DNA of 31,042 nucleotides from a virus. Below, one piece after another: positions 7,450 to 13,934 of the stretch. The notes below the pieces were generated by a model, which saw only the letters and a program-made list of their open reading frames with translations, did not search any database and was not told the DNA's origin. Position 1 is the stretch's first letter; the number at the start of each line of letters is the position of its first letter. The stretch is from the IMG/VR virus record IMGVR_UViG_3300009605_000075, positions 1-31,042 of that record; one strand, written 5' to 3'. Made by a program: the position numbers and the translations under genes.

Positions 7450-7659
7450 ATGAATATCTTAATCGACATTGTTATTAAACGAGTGACCGGCAACGAATCT
7501 GGATTTGCCAACACACCAACTGGCTGGGGAATATTTCTGAATCACCACGGCCAATCTGAACTGGCCCACTTCTATGCCACGCAGCAACAGGCAACAGAAC
7601 AGGCCGAATACATTGTAGCGAAAGCTAGAAGGGGCGAGCTCACTATCGATTGCCGATAG
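7450..7659 (+). CDS. 69-aa early protein of unknown function
   Basis: Starts at ATG 7450 (MNILIDIVIKRVTG), which has AGGAG six to seven bases upstream; an in-frame ATG 21 bases earlier lacks one. Predicted fold is a beta-strand pair (GWGIFLNHHGQSELAHFYATQ) followed by a helix (QQATEQAEYIVAKARRG), a compact alpha/beta architecture common in small phage proteins. No metal or catalytic motif. It lies immediately downstream of hairpin copy A, so expression may depend on that element. Confidence 0.6.
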   Translation: MNILIDIVIKRVTGNESGFANTPTGWGIFLNHHGQSELAHFYATQQQATEQAEYIVAKARRGELTIDCR

Positions 7660-7693
7660 AGAGACCAACCCATCATCAACGAGGACTAACGAT

Positions 7694-7924
7694 ATGTTAC
7701 CAGCCCAATATTGTCGAATAGAGACCGCCGCCGGAGGCGTCGGATGTACTCATAGGGAATTCATCCGCGCATGCCACGGAGTGCTAAGTGCCAAAGGTAA
7801 ATCCAGAGGCAGCCGCACTTGGCGGCATGAATGGATTCGAGAGGGATTTACCCATCTCGAAAATTCTAGAAGACTTTTCTATAAGGTCGCGACCGGCTCA
7901 GCTTCTCGGTGCATCATCAATTAA
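7694..7924 (+). CDS. 76-aa basic early protein
   Basis: The ATG carries the early-gene leader CAACGAGGACTAACGAT, which selects this frame over an overlapping frame starting at 7788. The protein begins MLPAQYCRIETAAGG and has a basic helical centre (SAKGKSRGSRTWRHEWIREGF) and an Arg-rich end. Three or four Cys residues are present but not as paired CxxC. No family recognised. The overlapping frame stays open through to the 7947 gene, so a frameshifted ancestor cannot be excluded. Confidence 0.5.
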   Translation: MLPAQYCRIETAAGGVGCTHREFIRACHGVLSAKGKSRGSRTWRHEWIREGFTHLENSRRLFYKVATGSASRCIIN

Positions 7925-7946
7925 TCAACCAACGAGGACCAACGAT

Positions 7947-8159
7947 ATGACTGACACTTGCCCACTATGTAAAGAATCTGGACTAACTCCAGATGACTTT
8001 GAAAACCTGCCATTCCCTAGTGACTTTCTTCACACTAGATTTAACACGCCACAGACTCCAGCTAATACATTAGTGTGTATCGGTTGCGCGGAAGGCGAAT
8101 TTGAAAAGAAGTGCGATGAAGCTGCACAGCGTTATCTGGATGATTTGGTAGGCACTTAA
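7947..8159 (+). CDS. 70-aa zinc-ribbon-like early protein
   Basis: Starts at the ATG with leader CAACGAGGACCAACGAT. Two CxxC pairs, CPLC (5-8) and CIGC (44-47), frame an acidic, proline-containing middle, the usual layout of a small zinc ribbon. The C-terminus is a helix (FEKKCDEAAQRYLDDLVG). A structural zinc site and a protein-protein or nucleic-acid binding role are inferred. The start is independently supported because the same 33-base leader-plus-start sequence recurs at 8229-8261. Confidence 0.6.
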   Translation: MTDTCPLCKESGLTPDDFENLPFPSDFLHTRFNTPQTPANTLVCIGCAEGEFEKKCDEAAQRYLDDLVGT

Positions 8160-8196
8160 TATCAAATAACCTTCAATCCACATAGCACAAACCAGA

Positions 8197-8223
8197 ACCC
8201 AGCCCAGCGCTGGGTTTCTGGGT
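8197..8223 (+). repeat. structured UTR hairpin, copy B
   Basis: Identical hairpin to copy A: outer ACCCAG/CTGGGT around CCCAGCGCTGGG with a TTT bulge. It is preceded by TCAATCCACATAGC (from 8173) and followed by GGTGAAAG and the early leader of the 133-aa gene. It begins 37 bases after the previous stop. Confidence 0.6.
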
Positions 8224-8249
8224 GAAAGCAACCAACGAGGACCAACGAT

Positions 8250-8651
8250 ATGACTGACACTACCATTAGAAGGGACTGCCCCCCATTTGTCCCCTACCTG
8301 AGACTGCGTGTTGTTGCAGAACAATACAGAACAAGTTTAAGGGCGAATGACAATGACGAGGCTCCAAGTTACAGGGGCAGCGACGGAATCAGGCGAAGGA
8401 TTAATTCTGATTATTACGTTGTCGCGGAATTCTCGGACGGCCAATCATTTGCCGGACCAACGCGGTTCGGCACTCGAACTCAAGCTGATGCAATAGTCAA
8501 GTATCTCCGCAACCTTAACTATTTTTTCGATCCCAAGGACGCAGAGAAATTTAACTGGAAACCATACACCAGCTTGCCATCTGAGACTCTACACGAAGAG
8601 CTCCAGCGTAGGGGTTATCACCGACAATGGATAGGGGATAACAAGGACTAA
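8250..8651 (+). CDS. 133-aa early protein of unknown function
   Basis: Starts at the ATG preceded by CAACGAGGACCAACGAT. Has a predicted beta-sheet N-terminal half (YYVVAEFSDGQSFAGPTRFGTRTQADAIVKYL) resembling the small alpha/beta fold of the 69-aa neighbour (GWGIFLNHHGQSELAHFYATQQQATEQAEYIV), and a C-terminal part with TLHEELQRRGY. The first 25 residues are variable. The two may be distant paralogues. No enzymatic motif visible. It is flanked on both sides by copies of the UTR hairpin. Confidence 0.6.
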   Translation: MTDTTIRRDCPPFVPYLRLRVVAEQYRTSLRANDNDEAPSYRGSDGIRRRINSDYYVVAEFSDGQSFAGPTRFGTRTQADAIVKYLRNLNYFFDPKDAEKFNWKPYTSLPSETLHEELQRRGYHRQWIGDNKD

Positions 8652-8672
8652 CCCTCAACCCACATAGCCCAA

Positions 8673-8704
8673 ACCGAGCCCCGCTTAACTGCGGGTTCCT
8701 CGGT
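8673..8704 (+). repeat. structured UTR hairpin, copy C (diverged)
   Basis: Same architecture as copies A and B with compensated changes. The outer stem is ACCGAG/CTCGGT instead of ACCCAG/CTGGGT, the inner stem is CCCGC/GCGGG with loop TTAACT, and the bulge is TTC. The upstream TCAACCCACATAGC (from 8655) and downstream GGTGAAAG are conserved. Base-pair-preserving differences are evidence that the fold is selected. Confidence 0.6.
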
Positions 8705-8753
8705 GAAAGACATCGGTACAGGCTCTGCCTGGAACCGGGCAAAAAATAAATCC

Positions 8754-8778
8754 GTACACCGCAGTGGTTGGTGTACTT
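8754..8778 (+). repeat. dyad and 18-bp repeat also present at 14359-14376
   Basis: GTACACC and GGTGTAC form a 7-bp inverted repeat around a 9-base loop. The right part, GCAGTGGTTGGTGTACTT (8761-8778), occurs identically at 14359-14376 between two minus-strand genes. Here it lies 18 bases before the start of the 109-aa gene. It may be an operator or a recombination footprint. Confidence 0.45.
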
Positions 8779-8796
8779 CAACCGAGGACAAACATA

Positions 8797-9126
8797 ATGA
8801 CATACACAATTGATGACATCGAGAAGGGGTATTGCCAGATAGATGGCGGCACTGTCTATGAATGTTACTTTCCGAAAGAGCGCCAGTACTGGAACGGCTG
8901 GGCTGTCCCTGCCGGACTAACGGCAAAATCATTGTGCGATTTTATCGATGAATCGATGAGGTGTTACAGCCCGACAGATAACCCCGAAGACCACATAGCA
9001 CGGGATGAATGGTGCGTTGACTTGCTGACCAGCATTCGCCCCTATGAGTATGGCGGCCTCACCATCTACGCAGTTGGTGACGGCCTCATCTGGGATGAAG
9101 TGAATCAATCAGGAGAACCAATATGA
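8797..9126 (+). CDS. 109-aa acidic early protein
   Basis: Starts at ATG 8797 (MTYTIDDIEKGYCQ), after the leader CAACCGAGGACAAACATA; an in-frame ATG 33 bases upstream lies inside the repeat and is rejected. The protein is acidic and aromatic-rich (YWNGWAVPAGLTAKSLCDFI, RDEWCVDLL). The mix of strands and helices suggests a small globular fold. No known motif. Its stop overlaps the next start as ATGA. Confidence 0.6.
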   Translation: MTYTIDDIEKGYCQIDGGTVYECYFPKERQYWNGWAVPAGLTAKSLCDFIDESMRCYSPTDNPEDHIARDEWCVDLLTSIRPYEYGGLTIYAVGDGLIWDEVNQSGEPI

Positions 9127-9416
9127 GCATAGCAATAGGGGATGCCTTCCTAGTGAAAGGCGGTTGCAACAGCCACGGGGCTGGGACACAGCTAGCAGTG
9201 GTCCGAAAGATTACGAAGCAGGGGAACGTCTACTGTTTCAAAATCTCCAAGCGTACCGCCAGTGTCGTGGCACGCAACTATCGCTTGGATACAAACCATG
9301 TGATTGAAGCCGTTGACTTCAACAAATGGATTGCACATCAACAACATCCAAAGGGAGCTCGCCTTGTGCGACAGCTCGCAGAGATCACCGAAAATGAAAA
9401 ACAAGGAGATACATAA
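9123..9416 (+). CDS. 97-aa early protein with N-terminal beta-barrel look
   Basis: Start fixed by the ATGA overlap. The first 60 residues (IGDAFLVKGGCNSHGAGTQLAVVRKITKQGNVYCFKI) resemble a small SH3/KOW-like barrel, followed by a helix rich in basic residues. Resemblance is by pattern only. Its stop overlaps the next ATG by one base (TAATG), giving a coupled three-gene run. Confidence 0.55.
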   Translation: MSIAIGDAFLVKGGCNSHGAGTQLAVVRKITKQGNVYCFKISKRTASVVARNYRLDTNHVIEAVDFNKWIAHQQHPKGARLVRQLAEITENEKQGDT

Positions 9417-9937
9417 TGACTGACAGACTAACAGTTAAAAACGTGAAGCACAGCGAGTTCGCATCGCATGAAACTTACTGCTTTGAATGCTCGGTTTATT
9501 TCGACGGGATCAAGGTTGCCACAGCGGATAACGAGGGGCGTGGCGGCCAGACTTTTGTTTCCTTCACTGATCGGGATGCAGAGAAAAAAGTACGAGCATG
9601 GGAGAAGGAACAGCCCAAGATTGTCTCCGAGTACAAGAGCCATAAGGACGATGATGAATTCTTGAGCTACCCCTTCAGTTTGGAGAGTGCCATTGATCCA
9701 TTGGTAGGTGATTTTATTACTGAGCGCGACCTAAAACGAAAGCTGAAAACAAAGCTCCTCATTGCCGATGATGAATGCAGTAAGGGAGAATTTTATACTT
9801 GGACGCTGAATAAATTTGGTCAGCTACCCATTGATGAGGTAGCTAACATTGTCCTTTCTGGGAACAAGTTCAAAAATCCTGTGGTTCTTAATCTGCTGCC
9901 TTTCGAGGAAGCCCTGAAAAAATGGGGGAATAACTAA
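9416..9937 (+). CDS. 173-aa early protein of unknown function
   Basis: Begins MTDRLTVKNVKHSEFASHETYCFECSVYFDGIKVATADNEGRGG. The N-terminal half looks like a beta-sandwich with acidic and basic stretches. The middle is charged (SHKDDDEFL), and the C-terminal half has ITERDLKRKLKTKLLIADDE and a helix ending in KKWGNN. Similar two-part proteins occur in phage early regions as hypothetical proteins; I know no function. AAGGAG precedes the ATG. Confidence 0.6.
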   Translation: MTDRLTVKNVKHSEFASHETYCFECSVYFDGIKVATADNEGRGGQTFVSFTDRDAEKKVRAWEKEQPKIVSEYKSHKDDDEFLSYPFSLESAIDPLVGDFITERDLKRKLKTKLLIADDECSKGEFYTWTLNKFGQLPIDEVANIVLSGNKFKNPVVLNLLPFEEALKKWGNN

Positions 9938-9938
9938 C

Positions 9939-10478
9939 ATGCCATACATCAACTATAGCGGAGCGCCTTGCGGCCAATGCGGAAAGCATGGCGAGCACAA
10001 GACAACATGCCATCACTGCGGACGGGGCGAGCACATCGCCCAGCTTTCGTTCAAAGATTTCCAAGCGTCGAAACAATTCATTGAAGAGGATACCCCGTAT
10101 AACGAGTTCGAGGGAACTTACCGCGGGTATGTCTATCTCGTTGGGGAAAACATCGGGGAAGCCCGAACCAGCCATCTCAATGAGAAGGAGCGCTACGATC
10201 TGGAATATCGTTCTGCCTGGGGAGACGATGCACCAAGTCATCTGCTCCCCTACTTCCACATACTACAGGTGGATTCACCTTACGATGAGGACGAGGACAA
10301 GGGTCACTGGCTGCTCACGATTGAACAAGAGAGCCTGTATGGGGATCAGCTCGAAGCCCTCGAACACAAACTGTATGAATGGGTATGCGGCGAGTTGTTC
10401 CTAGACGAGATTGGCCGCGATGAATTTAATTATGGCCGCACCAAAACTCAACCACTGGAGGACAAAGAAGATGACTGA
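9939..10478 (+). CDS. 179-aa early protein with N-terminal zinc finger
   Basis: The N-terminus has two CxxC pairs, CGQC (11-14) and CHHC (24-27), separated by a His-rich spacer, a typical four-Cys zinc-finger layout. The rest is acidic (YDEDEDKGHW, PLEDKEDD) with no recognisable catalytic motif. The start is one base after the previous stop. It overlaps the next gene by eight bases. A host-protein or RNA-binding role is plausible but unproven. Confidence 0.6.
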   Translation: MPYINYSGAPCGQCGKHGEHKTTCHHCGRGEHIAQLSFKDFQASKQFIEEDTPYNEFEGTYRGYVYLVGENIGEARTSHLNEKERYDLEYRSAWGDDAPSHLLPYFHILQVDSPYDEDEDKGHWLLTIEQESLYGDQLEALEHKLYEWVCGELFLDEIGRDEFNYGRTKTQPLEDKEDD

Positions 10479-10629
10479 AATACTCCTTGCTTTTATGAGA
10501 GAAAAGTTGCGCGAGTCGGGTGACCCCCATCTTGTGCAACTTGAGAGCGAGTTGAATGACTCGCAGTTATTAACCGTCATCAAGGCTTTCAGCTCTGATG
10601 ACTCTACCGAGGCAGTGGATTCTGCCTAA
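10471..10629 (+). CDS. 52-aa small helical early protein
   Basis: Starts at ATG 10471 (MTEILLAFMREKLRESG) with the early leader CAACCACTGGAGGACAAAG, overlapping the end of the zinc-finger gene by eight bases. Mainly helical and acidic towards the C-terminus (FSSDDSTEAVDSA). No family recognised. The last gene before the 62-base hairpin. Confidence 0.5.
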   Translation: MTEILLAFMREKLRESGDPHLVQLESELNDSQLLTVIKAFSSDDSTEAVDSA

Positions 10630-10633
10630 CCCG

Positions 10634-10695
10634 ATGCCCCTCAACTCAGGCGCTGCATAACTTATATAACAAGGCAGGCGTGAGGCGAGGGGCAT
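10634..10695 (+). other. 62-base long imperfect stem-loop
   Basis: ATGCCCCTC pairs with GAGGGGCAT (9 bp). Inside lie CTCA/TGAG (4 bp), a short internal loop, and CTGC/GCAG (4 bp) around an AT-rich loop containing TTATATAA. It starts four bases after a stop codon and ends 21 bases before the next ATG. No U-tract follows, so a simple intrinsic terminator is unlikely. It could be an RNase III processing site or a transcript-stabilising or regulatory element. Confidence 0.5.
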
Positions 10696-10716
10696 AAACT
10701 CAACCACAGGACTAAT

Positions 10717-11115
10717 ATGAAATATTTATCGGACTACACCTCAGCAGCCCAAACCGAACTATTTAAATCTAGCGGAGTTATCTTTGCTTTCAGCCAACAA
10801 CAATTTGATGAGCAAAAAAAAGACGGCGTTAAATATGTGCTGGTAGGCGCTGGCCTGATCTGCCCGAAAGCGAACATAGACGAGTTGCACAATGGGCTGG
10901 ATTCAATACAGGCCGCTGGAGTGGCGGCAGACATCAGCGAGAACGGCGTGAAAGCAATCATTCACCGAGAACTGGCGAACCATGAAGCACAGATAAGTTG
11001 CAGTTGTAGCGACACTATAGAGGCGCTCGCAGATTATCCTAGTATCACGCCCGAAATGATACGCGCCGAATACCCAGCATACTTCGACCATTGCGTTAAA
11101 AATAACTTCTTCTGA
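10717..11115 (+). CDS. conserved phage/plasmid protein (possibly DUF7659)
   Basis: 132 aa with leader CAACCACAGGACTAAT. The core FKSSGVIFAFSQQQFDEQKKDGVKYVLVGAGLICPK, followed by ENGVKAIIHRELANHEAQI, is the conserved signature of a widespread mobile-element family. I believe this is Pfam DUF7659, recalled from memory and not checked. Function unknown; its members sit in accessory regions of phages and plasmids. Two Cys pairs (SCSC) replace a less conserved segment in this copy. Confidence 0.7.
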   Translation: MKYLSDYTSAAQTELFKSSGVIFAFSQQQFDEQKKDGVKYVLVGAGLICPKANIDELHNGLDSIQAAGVAADISENGVKAIIHRELANHEAQISCSCSDTIEALADYPSITPEMIRAEYPAYFDHCVKNNFF

Positions 11116-11140
11116 TATGAAGAGACTTGGGGGTTTTAAG

Positions 11141-11506
11141 ATGAAAACAATTGAACATCCGAAAGCAATCGCGCTGACAAGTTTGCCACGCAGTGAGGAA
11201 CACCCAACTTGGCAACCGCGCTTGGTTGCCAAAAAACAACATGGCCCCATCGCGTCCAGAAAGTACGAATACTTCTGGATGATCCGCGCCTACGGCGGTT
11301 TGTTTTTTGAAGGGAAGGAAGCCAATGCACTGCAAACAAGATTCCGAATTAAAAACCCGACAGTAAATTTACTGACGGTGAAAAGTAAAAGTGCAGTACT
11401 AAAACTTTTCAAAGAAGTAGATGTGGCACGATGCACATCAGCAATTCCCAAATCACTTTGGGGAAAATTTCACTTTAGCTCATCAACCAAAGGACAAGCC
11501 TCATGA
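11141..11506 (+). CDS. 121-aa basic early protein
   Basis: Starts at ATG 11141 (MKTIEHPKAIALTSLP), preceded by GGGGG; an in-frame ATG 24 bases earlier has no ribosome-binding site. The sequence is basic, with a beta-rich middle (YEYFWMIRAYGGLFFEGKEANAL) and a C-terminal segment TVKSKSAVLKLFKEVDVARC. No motif recognised. It overlaps the next start by ATGA. Confidence 0.55.
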   Translation: MKTIEHPKAIALTSLPRSEEHPTWQPRLVAKKQHGPIASRKYEYFWMIRAYGGLFFEGKEANALQTRFRIKNPTVNLLTVKSKSAVLKLFKEVDVARCTSAIPKSLWGKFHFSSSTKGQAS

Positions 11507-12018
11507 ATAAAGCTAACGTTACACTAACCGAATGGCAAGTGCATTACTTCGACAAGCCAGAAGGTGAACGCCACAGCCCGTCAGACTTCGGCGGTGAATA
11601 TGAATTTTTCTATGAAAAGGAAAGAGCTTTCACCTTCGCCATAAATCGCGCCGAAACTTGCTCCGACGTTAGCGTCACCAAACTGGAGGATACTGCTCCG
11701 GTGGCAGTGTGGCGCGGGGAGCGCTCATACGAATGGGTAGGAAATATCGAGCTGGCGGATGATGACAATCTCTACATGGTCAATTTCACCCAGCACGATG
11801 CCCCAGAAGACCGAGCAGAAACACTTGATGATGTTATGGACGCTGTCGATGATGTCGTCGTGTCAGGCTGGGGAAAATATGCAGGCAAGAAAGGATGGCA
11901 GTTATCCCCCAAATTACGCTCCGACGTTAATCAGTACATTAAGAAGTATCGCTCTATCAATATTGAGTTCTGGAATTCAAACCAAGTCTACAACCCAACC
12001 ACTGGAGAAACCTCATGA
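11503..12018 (+). CDS. 171-aa acidic early protein
   Basis: Start fixed by the ATGA overlap and leader CAACCAAAGGACAAGCC. The acidic centre (DDDNLYMVNFTQHDAPEDRAETLDDVMDAVDDVVVSGW) resembles the negatively charged surface of small phage proteins that mimic DNA or block host enzymes. That is inference from charge alone. The C-terminus is more basic. No enzyme motif visible. Confidence 0.55.
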   Translation: MNKANVTLTEWQVHYFDKPEGERHSPSDFGGEYEFFYEKERAFTFAINRAETCSDVSVTKLEDTAPVAVWRGERSYEWVGNIELADDDNLYMVNFTQHDAPEDRAETLDDVMDAVDDVVVSGWGKYAGKKGWQLSPKLRSDVNQYIKKYRSINIEFWNSNQVYNPTTGETS

Positions 12019-12206
12019 ATAACTATGCATTTGAGTTCAACAACAAGGTTATCACCTTGACTAAATTACTCACCGTACTGGGTATTGACTTCAAAGGTCA
12101 GCCCACTACCCGTGATCTTTTCAGCATCAAGGAAGAGATCGCTACCATATTCGAGCTTGAGCTCGATGACGTTGTGGTTACCAGCAACGGGAGCCCGCTT
12201 CTATGA
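12015..12206 (+). CDS. 63-aa early protein
   Basis: Leader CAACCACTGGAGAAACC and the ATGA overlap support the start. The sequence MNNYAFEFNNKVITLTKLLTVLG, followed by an acidic stretch (EIATIFELELDDVVVT), suggests a small alpha/beta fold. No family recognised. It overlaps the next gene by ATGA. Confidence 0.5.
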   Translation: MNNYAFEFNNKVITLTKLLTVLGIDFKGQPTTRDLFSIKEEIATIFELELDDVVVTSNGSPLL

Positions 12207-12409
12207 AACTGATAAAAGCTAGAAAAGCTGGTACTTGCCATCAATGCAAGCGCCCTATTAATAAGGGAGACCACTACGTCCGCCGGTCAAGTCGAATAGG
12301 TAGACCTCAGGATTCTCACATGAAAAATATTGATGGGATTCCTACGATGATTATGACGGGAATTACGATTGCCACCAAAGTATGTAAGCAATGCGTGGAG
12401 GGAGAATGA
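12203..12409 (+). CDS. 68-aa zinc-ribbon protein
   Basis: CxxC pairs CHQC (12-15) and CKQC (61-64) frame a basic segment with KGDHYVRRSS, the usual form of small phage treble-clef or ribbon proteins that begin KARK.G.C..C..PI.KG..Y. A zinc-binding role is well supported by the motif; the target is unknown. Start and stop both overlap neighbours by ATGA. Confidence 0.65.
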   Translation: MKLIKARKAGTCHQCKRPINKGDHYVRRSSRIGRPQDSHMKNIDGIPTMIMTGITIATKVCKQCVEGE

Positions 12410-12624
12410 ATCTATATCGAGCAATGCAAGTCGTGGAAGGCCTCTACGAGCCCGACTACGAAGATGAAATCACCGATGCTTGGCAGCATCTTCATGACAC
12501 GCGGGTAGCGTACAGCTTACAGGGCTGGTACGGGCGAACCTGTGTCCAGCTACTGGAAGCTGGGATAATCACCGACATAGGGGGGCGCTGGTCAGTGGAA
12601 GTCTCGCCTTCTGAACTTCACTAA
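12406..12624 (+). CDS. 72-aa conserved small phage protein
   Basis: Starts at ATG 12406 inside the previous stop (GGAGGGAGA upstream). The motif AWQHLHDTRVAYSLQGWYGRTCVQLLEAGII is the signature of a small phage family of unknown function, recalled as '...GW.GRTA..LIEAG'. Acidic N-terminal half and compact helical fold. No catalytic residues evident. Confidence 0.65.
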   Translation: MNLYRAMQVVEGLYEPDYEDEITDAWQHLHDTRVAYSLQGWYGRTCVQLLEAGIITDIGGRWSVEVSPSELH

Positions 12625-12644
12625 CAACCAACTGGAGAAAGATA

Positions 12645-12977
12645 ATGAAAGAAGTAATAAAGTGGGACGATGAAAAAACGATGGCCTACCAGCCAGCCGA
12701 TATTGAAAAGTTGCGGCCGGTGTTTGCTACGGCCACGGAGATTTGGTATCAAACATGGAAGGAACAGGGGGCCACCGACGAGGGGTCATGTTGCGGGGGC
12801 AAAGGTATCCAAGTCGTATACCTCGGCAAGCGCAAACGCAATTGGGAATGTAAAACAGTAGTGCTTTCACCCCCTGTGCAGGGGAATGTCTCAGCACACA
12901 GATCGGTAGGTCCGGCGCTTGAATATCTCAAGTCCGAAGGTGTGGACGCTACCTACTACGATGGTTGGATGGACTAA
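12645..12977 (+). CDS. 110-aa early protein
   Basis: Leader CAACCAACTGGAGAAAGATA. Mixed fold with an aromatic segment (EIWYQTWKEQG), a Gly/Cys loop (SCCGGKGIQVVYLGKRKRN) and an acidic end (YLKSEGVDATYYDGWMD). The Cys pair and Gly-rich turn could form a metal or nucleotide site, but no recognised motif fits. Function unknown. Confidence 0.55.
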   Translation: MKEVIKWDDEKTMAYQPADIEKLRPVFATATEIWYQTWKEQGATDEGSCCGGKGIQVVYLGKRKRNWECKTVVLSPPVQGNVSAHRSVGPALEYLKSEGVDATYYDGWMD

Positions 12978-12990
12978 GGGGAGATACATT

Positions 12991-13281
12991 ATGAGCAGTC
13001 AGGACACCATGAGATTGAGCACCGAGCTAATTGAACAGGCGAGACTTACCAAATTCAAGGTAAGCTGGCATGGTTGTTACGATGCCGAACCCAGAACCAA
13101 TACCCTGGATGAGATTATCGGTGACCTTTCGCCTTTCTTTGCAGATAGAGATGTTGGATTCTCTTTTGAGCCTGAGTTCATTTATGAGCTCTGTGATTTG
13201 AATATTGATGAAGAGGCTATCTGGTGCGACATGAGCGGTGAGGTGCGCTTCACTAAATTAACTCACGGCAAAAATGGATAG
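12991..13281 (+). CDS. 96-aa early protein
   Basis: Starts at ATG 12991 (MSSQDTMRLSTELIEQ) after AGGGGAGA; a longer in-frame start lies inside the preceding gene and has no ribosome-binding site. Acidic protein with aromatic-rich strands (FADRDVGFSFEPEFIYELCDL). No domain recognised. Confidence 0.5.
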   Translation: MSSQDTMRLSTELIEQARLTKFKVSWHGCYDAEPRTNTLDEIIGDLSPFFADRDVGFSFEPEFIYELCDLNIDEEAIWCDMSGEVRFTKLTHGKNG

Positions 13282-13293
13282 GGAGGCTGAAGA

Positions 13294-13560
13294 ATGACCA
13301 ACGCTAAGAAAGAAGCTACTAAACATATGGTGGAAGGCACTCCTGAGCACACTATGAAAAAATCTTATGCAGCTATGAGCCAAGCACTGGCGGCAGCGCA
13401 AGCAAAGGACAGTGAGCTGTTTGCTAAATATAAGTCAGAACTCGATGACATAAGAGTAGTGGCTGAGAAAAGGATAGGAGTGACCCTAACTGATGACCAG
13501 TGTCTAGCTTATGTTATGCACTGGTTCAGGGGGTATATGGCACAGGTAAAAAAACGATGA
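13294..13560 (+). CDS. 88-aa helical early protein
   Basis: Preceded by GGGAGGCT. Almost entirely alpha-helical, with an Ala/Gln-rich stretch (YAAMSQALAAAQAKDSELFAKYKSELDDIRV). The C-terminal part LTDDQCLAYVMHWFRGYM is amphipathic. It could form a coiled coil and a dimer. No family recognised. Confidence 0.5.
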   Translation: MTNAKKEATKHMVEGTPEHTMKKSYAAMSQALAAAQAKDSELFAKYKSELDDIRVVAEKRIGVTLTDDQCLAYVMHWFRGYMAQVKKR

Positions 13561-13571
13561 GGGGACACAAG

Positions 13572-13742
13572 ATGGATATACTGGAAGCATTAACGCGGAT
13601 ATGGAATGACCTTGACCGGACATGGAACGGGGATGAACGCCCCGACGATTGGGACACCACTTGCGAAGCAATGCACGCTATAATGGAAGAGGTTGGCGTG
13701 AGGTACGACGAGAACGGTGACTTGATCCCCGATGAGATTTAA
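13572..13742 (+). CDS. 56-aa acidic early protein, last of the block
   Basis: ATG 13572 has GAGGGGA upstream; an alternative ATG at 13557 overlaps the previous stop by ATGA. Sequence MDILEALTRIWNDLDRTWNGDERPDDWDTTCEAM is acidic and Trp-rich, predicted helical. No family recognised. Ends at the convergent spacer. Confidence 0.5.
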   Translation: MDILEALTRIWNDLDRTWNGDERPDDWDTTCEAMHAIMEEVGVRYDENGDLIPDEI

Positions 13743-13767
13743 AGGCGCGGGGTGGTTGAGCGGCGCT

Positions 13768-13842
13768 GGCGTGACGCCGTCAAAGGATGTTGGTTCCCCG
13801 CAATTCGCAGTCATGCGAACTCCGACTAGCATCCATCACGCC
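13768..13842 (+). other. nested stem structure in the convergent spacer
   Basis: Outer GGCGTGA/TCACGCC (7 bp) encloses GGATG/CATCC, then GTTGG/CCGAC with one wobble, then a perfect TTCGCA-GTCA-TGCGAA hairpin. Total length 75 bases. An alternative GCGGGG/CCCCGC pairing exists at the 5' side. It could terminate or protect the plus-strand early transcript. Confidence 0.45.
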
Positions 13843-13868
13843 ACTAATTCCGGTAAACACGCGCTTCT

Positions 13869-13934
13869 GCGTTACATTTCAGAAAGTTAGCAGGGTCATT
13901 GGGCGTGAAACGTAACGCTGCGTCGCCGTTTCAC
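13869..13934. terminator. competing stems at the convergent junction
   Basis: GCGTTACATTTCA (13869-13881) pairs with TGAAACGTAACGC (13906-13918) except for one A/C mismatch. The same middle segment also forms a perfect 8-bp stem with CGTTTCAC (13927-13934), which overlaps the stop of the nuclease gene. Two mutually exclusive folds at a convergent boundary suggest bidirectional termination or attenuation. No U-tract is present. Confidence 0.4.

Noticed and set aside
10627-10700. integron-like attC site
   Set aside because: A GCCTAAC core-like string precedes the hairpin, but no matching GTTRRRY core lies at the other end and there are no integrase or cassette features nearby.
13768-13842. tRNA-length element with a 7-bp acceptor-like stem
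   Set aside because: Outer stem and 75-base length fit a tRNA, but there is no T-arm GTTCRA-type loop, no valid D-arm or anticodon stem on either strand; the inner stems are nested, not cloverleaf.
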